Notes under the pieces: generated by a model
The model's database searches: none
Seen by the model: only the letters and a program-made list of their open reading frames with translations
What the model was told of the DNA's origin: nothing
Shown here: piece after piece, positions 58,866 through 64,000 of the stretch
How positions within the stretch are numbered: position 1 is the first letter of the stretch
Layout: every line of letters starts with the position of its first letter
Source: Otatea glauca
Taxonomy: Eukaryota > Streptophyta > Magnoliopsida > Poales > Poaceae
Assembly (NCBI GenBank): GCA_036346275.1
Contig: JAYEVK010000148.1
Location: 1 to 64,000, forward strand
Reading direction: 5' to 3'
Length of the DNA: 64,000 bases
Made by a program: the position numbers and the translations under genes

Positions 58866-61800
58866 TGTAACATCCCAAAAATAAAAATAAAGTAAGAAAT
58901 TAAATTCTATAATTTAATTATATTTATTAATACTTTTTCTGCATTTTCTGAATTTTTCTGGATTTTCCTTGATTTGCTATAATAGAAAAATCTTTATAAG
59001 TAATAGATGAATAACAATAATAAAAGATTATATTAATAAAATGTATAAAATCCCTGCCTAATCTTGAGATATCTCTAGAGTCCTACTTCTGAGTTTTTTT
59101 AAGCCAAGTAATCATTATATATAATAAATGCCTAATTAATGAATCATGACTAGTAATAGTAATTATGTCAGAAATTAAATTGCCATAAATTTGATGTGAA
59201 AATTTTTATATTATCTTCACCCTGGATAGAATCATCTACAGTAAAAATATTAAAAATAAATAATCATTTTTAATATATTTAAAAATTCAAAAACAGAATT
59301 TCTGAAAATCTAAGAACCAGAATGTCAGAATTTTTATAAATAAATACAAAATATATTAAATTTAAATTTTTAATGAAGGTTTATATGACCAAGGTAAACT
59401 CCTATAAAAAGTTTCAAACAGGTTTGATAAAATATAAATCCTCTGATAAATATAAAACGGAAAACACAATTTTGTGCACAGTGTTTTGTCAGAATTTTTA
59501 TAAATTCTACATGAGTCTAATAGGTCTGAAATTTTTATGGAAGGTTCTAAACTAGCTCTAGTACACTCAATAAATTCTTCATTAATTTTACGACTAGATA
59601 GGTAACATATTCATCTAATCCAACTCTAATATGTTCTGAGTCAATTTCTGATTTTTGCTTGCTCCACCTCTCCCGTTCGCTGCCATGTGGGACCGAAGCT
59701 CTGTGCGGCCCACTTGCCAGCCACCAGCGTTGCTCTTCTTCTTCCTTCACTCGCTGGTGTCCCAAAGCAAAGCCCTCCCTCATCGCTCTCGCGCGCGCTG
59801 CAGCCGACGTCAGCCCCTGCAAATCACCCCGGCCATCCAACGCCGGCCCGCCACCTCGCCGCCACGCGGCTGCCTTCTCCGCGAAACCCGCTGTGCCCCC
59901 ATACCTCCTTCTGTTTAGTGCCGCAAAACTCCTGCTGTGTTCATTCATGTGATCCGAGCTTCTCTACAGCAATCCCTTGGCTATAAAAGCCGTTCGGTGA
60001 TCGCTTTAGAGAGCCCTGCACTTTCCCTCTCCTTCCATTCACTTCTCTTTAGCTAACTCGCCCAAATTTCTTTGCTTCCGCCATTGCTCCGGAACCTTGA
60101 GCTCGGGGAAAATCAAACATTCGGGTGAATCATTCAATCAAACTTCAATTGCTTTAGACTGTAGCATCAGTGAGCCATAAGGATTAAAACCCCTCAAAAC
60201 CCCATGAGGTTCTTCATTAAAAACACGCTGCCACCTTGGCCCTTCTTCCTCACGGCCGACGCACGGTAGCAAGCCGACCCAATTGTCTTCCTTAGCTTCT
60301 AGCAGGTAAAATGGAACTCTTAGATTCCCCTGATGCTAATTCTGGAACCCATTCCGTTTGATCGGCTCCCTATCACTGGCGCGGCTCGCCGCCCTTTGTT
60401 CCGCCGTAGGCTCTCGGTGACAGCTCACCGTGGACCTCCTCTAGCTGAATCGGTACCCCAGTCGGACGCGCCTTGCCGAACTCGTGCTCCCTCTGCCCTC
60501 GCTTTCGCGGGAGCATCGCCGGAGCTCCATCGCCGGTGAGCCCTAGCCGATGCTCTGTTCTGTGTCACTGCCCGGCGGGGCCCTTTTGTTAGTGGCACGA
60601 GGTAAAGCCAGTTCAATGCGAAAAGACGCCTTCTCAGTACGAAAACGTATTTTCTATATTTCTTTGAATTTCCAAAACCGAGCTAACTTCTTATGTGTAT
60701 ATCTTGTTCACCTTTAATCCAAATTGACTGAAACAAATTTCTATATTCATCTAAAATCAAGTACTTACATAATATGCAAAAATAATTTGAATAAGAACTC
60801 TGGACAAATTTGAATTTCAAATTTAAATAAAAGGATAAAAGATAGGCTATGTATATAAATAATGCAAATGAACTAAGACTTGAATGAAACCAATTTTATT
60901 GGAATCATTAGGCTACCAGGAACCCAAATATATAAAATATTTAAATATTATCTTTGTTTGAATTATTTTCTATAAAAAGTTTTTCTCAATATATTAAATA
61001 TTCAAGAATGCAATAATTGTGCAATATAACTCTTAAAATAATAAAATTAATTTTTATATGATGCTGAGACCATAAGAAGCTCAAATATACAAAAACATTT
61101 TATTTTTTGTTTAAGCTTAAATTATTTGCTTTGCAAATATCCATAAGAACTAATATGACTATTAATAAAACATGTATACAATAACTCATAAAATAATTAA
61201 ATATTTTGTATAAGCTTCTGGAATCAGTAGAAGCTTATTTATATGAAAATATTTAGAATAATACATAGTTTACATTCTTTTAATAAAAGGAAATGCACAT
61301 CACAACAATAGATGTATGTATAATTTATTGTGGCTACAAGCAAAATAATGCAAAATTTGTTTTAAAACACTTCTAGAATCATCACCTGCTAATACCAGAA
61401 AAATGAATCAATAATTATGTGTAGTGTAGTCGCAAACGAAAAGCGAATCCGTCTAGTTATAATGTCAACCTGATGGCCATATATGCTATATCAGCAGCAA
61501 ATAAAATATCTCATCTAAACACAAAAATTTATAATATCAGTTTACTAATGCTCTACAAAGTTAATACTACCATATTCTAGAGAAAGAAGTTCATTATATA
61601 ATGGTTTGCATATAACACTTGATAACAAAATAACCTTAAGAATTATGTTTTCTGAACTTTAAAAACACTTAAGCCTTTTCGGTAGCTTGTAAAACAACTC
61701 GTCTAAATGTAAAATTTATGAAGAACAGCCTAGAAACGATCTTTGGGATAGGTTCTACCATAATCTGGAAAAATATTCTTATTTCATCTTACTTTGCATC

Positions 61801-63968
61801 TGTATCTTACTAGCTCAAAACCCTTAAGTGATAAGTCCGTTGAAAGCGCAGTAAATGAACAGTTGTTTACGAAGCCTTTAACTAAAATTTACTTTTACTA
61901 ATCCAAATAATTTTACCATCTAGAATTCAGAAATATAAATACAAGAATACATAATTTTAGCCTCTTGAATTCATAAAATAAGAATAAATAATATAAAAGA
62001 AGCCACATCATCGCTTAACCTAAAAAACTGCTAACAATATAAATATTCGACTAAAACATGAGAACCCAAAATCATGCAACCCTAAACCACACCTGTTTTC
62101 TATAGCAAATCTGTATTTAATTTTCTGTCTGTCTTCTTTTTGCCCTTATTAAAGTTCATTATTTGCTATATTTTCATGAACGATGTGTAGATCTCGACAT
62201 CATTAACTCCATCATCGACATCGTCAGCTACGACCGCGAAGTCTTCGTAATCATCAAATAAGCAAGGCAAGCACCCCTTTGATCATATTGATCCCAATGT
62301 TTAATTTTCATTTGGTTTATCAAAATGTTTCATGCATGCGTTTATTTTCTGTAAATACGCTATTTTGTGGTACTGGTAGATATACCTGTTGACTCATGAA
62401 ACTTCGTTGATAAGTATGGACATGTGAACCTTGATAACCGTACAAACAGGTTAGATAATACATAATGTCAACTTGGGTATATGCAATTATTAGCCATGCT
62501 TTAGAACCAACGTTGAATATGATCAGATCAAAATTGATTCTTGAGAATGGAAAAAGGTTGGTTATGACATGATGACAATTGTTGGTATTTTGATTAAAAA
62601 CCCCCAAAATAAAACTATGGTTTAGATGCGGGCAATTATTGGCAATAGCCGGTTGTGCAAGGGCTGGACTTGTACGTAGTGTAGGGGGAGATTATTGCCC
62701 GTGTCGGATTAAGGACCGAACATAGTGTTGTATGATCCAAGATAAATTCGTACAACCACAGGTGCTGTTATGGGCAGCCTTAACCTATTAAGTTATGTAG
62801 ATTTAACTTTGCACATTGGTAGACCGAAGTAGTACGAGCTCTCCTTTCAAGGTTTGCTCGAAGGGGTGCCCACACCGTGGTGTTGGGAGCAACATTTGCT
62901 GATATAACGGTGTACGCTTTGCTATGGGGAGAAAAGGTGCCTGACTATTTTTATGATGATGATGATGATACCATGTTTTATGTATATATGTGTTTCTTCT
63001 ACCATAGCAAGGGTTTTTCGTTACCAGTGCTGGTGCAAAGTTAGGTCTATGTAATGTAACGGTTATGTTATGACTCTCTGCGGCATACCAAAGGAAGTGT
63101 GCTAAATATCGATTGCACAAAGAGTTAGTCATTTCTTGTGGGAAAAGCTGTACACCTCTGCAGAGTGTAAACCTAATCGATTAGTCGTACCCGCAGTTAC
63201 GGGAAACTTGGTGAACTGGCAGTAGTTAAATGCTTTGGTATTTTCTAAAAGAGGGTTTTGGTTTGAGCCTTGTTTCGCAATTGTTACTTTATGTCAAAGG
63301 ACCGACATTGTTGAACTTCATGATTGGATTATTGGATGAATGGTTATGTGTTAGCAAAGGAATGGTTATGGCAGGAATGGATTATTGGATCATTGAATTA
63401 TTCAATGCTCACGAAGGGCTGTGAGTATTCCTTATGCTTTATTTATTTCTTATCAGTCAAATTTGCTTTATTAAATTCTGTTTGCAAATGACAACTTGAT
63501 TTACAAATTAAATTCTACTTTATGCAAAAATATTAACCTAGAAGCTTCCTTTGATTCAACTTGCATTATTGCATTTGCAAATACCACTTAAGTCTTGCGG
63601 AGTACGAAAGTACTCAACCTTGCTTATTCTATTATTTTATGTGGAAAAAGTTTGCGAAGCTCCGAAGGTTTACTTTTCGTCGCAGGATGCGGGAATTCTA
63701 ACGAAGTGATCTTTCTAGGGATTTATGCCTTGTCAGTTGCCTGAGGGTTGGATGGGCACACTACAAGACTTTGCTTCCTCTGTGCTGTATATATATACTC
63801 TGAGTTGTAAGAATACCATGTATAAATAGCTTCCGCTTTAATATAATGATGTACGCTTGTGATTCCAATTGTTGAAAATGTGCGTACTAGCTACTGATCA
63901 TGGGACAAGTACGGAATGCACATGGGATTTCTATTTTTGCATTTATGTGAAAATGGGGGGTCGTTACA
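58866..63968 (+). mobile_element. Very long 5' LTR (5.1 kb) of a second Tekay-like element
   Basis: It starts TGTAACATCC, as in the neighbouring element, and ends GTTACA directly before the primer site. A TATA box (CTATAAAAGC, 59981-59990) follows a GC-rich stretch. The U5 part is ~4 kb and very AT-rich at 60620-62150. Blocks shared with the other Tekay LTRs reappear at 62260 (GCAAGGCAAGC...TTTGATCAT) and 63050-63660 (GGAAGTGTGCTAAAT, CTCTGCAGAGTGTAAA, AGTACGAAAGTACTCA). Small frames here (e.g. 59655-59986, 60333-60539, 62803-63132) have no domains. A nested insertion may explain the length. Confidence 0.75.
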
Positions 63969-63970
63969 GT

Positions 63971-63982
63971 TGGTATCAGAGC
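63971..63982 (+). other. Initiator-Met primer-binding site
   Basis: TGGTATCAGAGC, the exact complement of the 3' end of plant initiator tRNA-Met, lies two bases after the LTR end. The element's coding region would begin right of the window. Confidence 0.9.
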
Positions 63983-64000
63983 TATACTGACCGTAAGATA

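Noticed and set aside
59655..60616. Frames of 63-133 codons in the GC-rich part of the right LTR
   Set aside because: They lie across the TATA box and leader of the LTR and lack domains.
63971..63982. Initiator-Met-like sequence as a tRNA gene
   Set aside because: Only the 12-base complement of the tRNA 3' end is present, placed exactly after an LTR; it is a primer site.

Overview
The window is nuclear DNA of a flowering plant, almost certainly a grass. It is dominated by nested LTR retrotransposons (Ty3/gypsy Tat and Tekay lineages, Ty1/copia), a CACTA transposon and several MITEs. One multi-exon host gene locus sits in the middle. I see no prokaryotic features, rRNA, tRNA genes or CRISPR.

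Layout. 1-7677: GC-rich 3' part of a decayed gypsy element, with a ~50-bp minisatellite (3945-5805) and a 3' LTR (6729-7677). 7678-8508: the 3' end of an older Tekay-type LTR. 8509-12843: a broken copia element on the minus strand plus LTR-like DNA. 12844-24462: a complete Tat-lineage gypsy element on the minus strand (LTRs 12844-13501 and 23810-24462, target duplication GGGGG). Between its pol and its 3' LTR it carries an antisense, intron-containing plant-mobile-domain gene with its own TATA box. 24463-27840: copia-LTR-like DNA. 27.8-31.7 kb: intergenic DNA with hAT and Mutator MITEs.

Host locus. A ZHOUPI/bHLH95-like transcription factor gene lies on the minus strand (31696-36073, three exons, 310 aa, intact). 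A second, head-to-tail copy (38186-46686) is damaged. Its first exon is split by a small LTR element (42292-46548, target duplication GAGGC). One LTR of that element is in turn split by a CACTA transposon (43706-46316, target duplication AAC), which carries a spliced fragment of an FDM/IDN2-type XH-domain gene and a ~220-bp-arm inverted repeat.

Right side. 46817-58714 is a full-length Tekay-lineage element (LTRs of 3116 and 3114 bp, target duplication TACTT) whose gag-pol is broken by many 1-2 base losses. 58866-63968 is the unusually long 5' LTR of another element with the same LTR ends, followed by an initiator-Met primer site; the rest lies outside the window.

The signals most worth following are the antisense PMD gene in the Tat element, the very strong excess of the hexamer TCGGCT/AGCCGA across that element, the CACTA with its RNA-directed-DNA-methylation gene fragment and hairpin, the rebuilt promoter of the intact bHLH gene, and a recurring small-deletion pattern near CAG/CTG that may be an assembly artefact.
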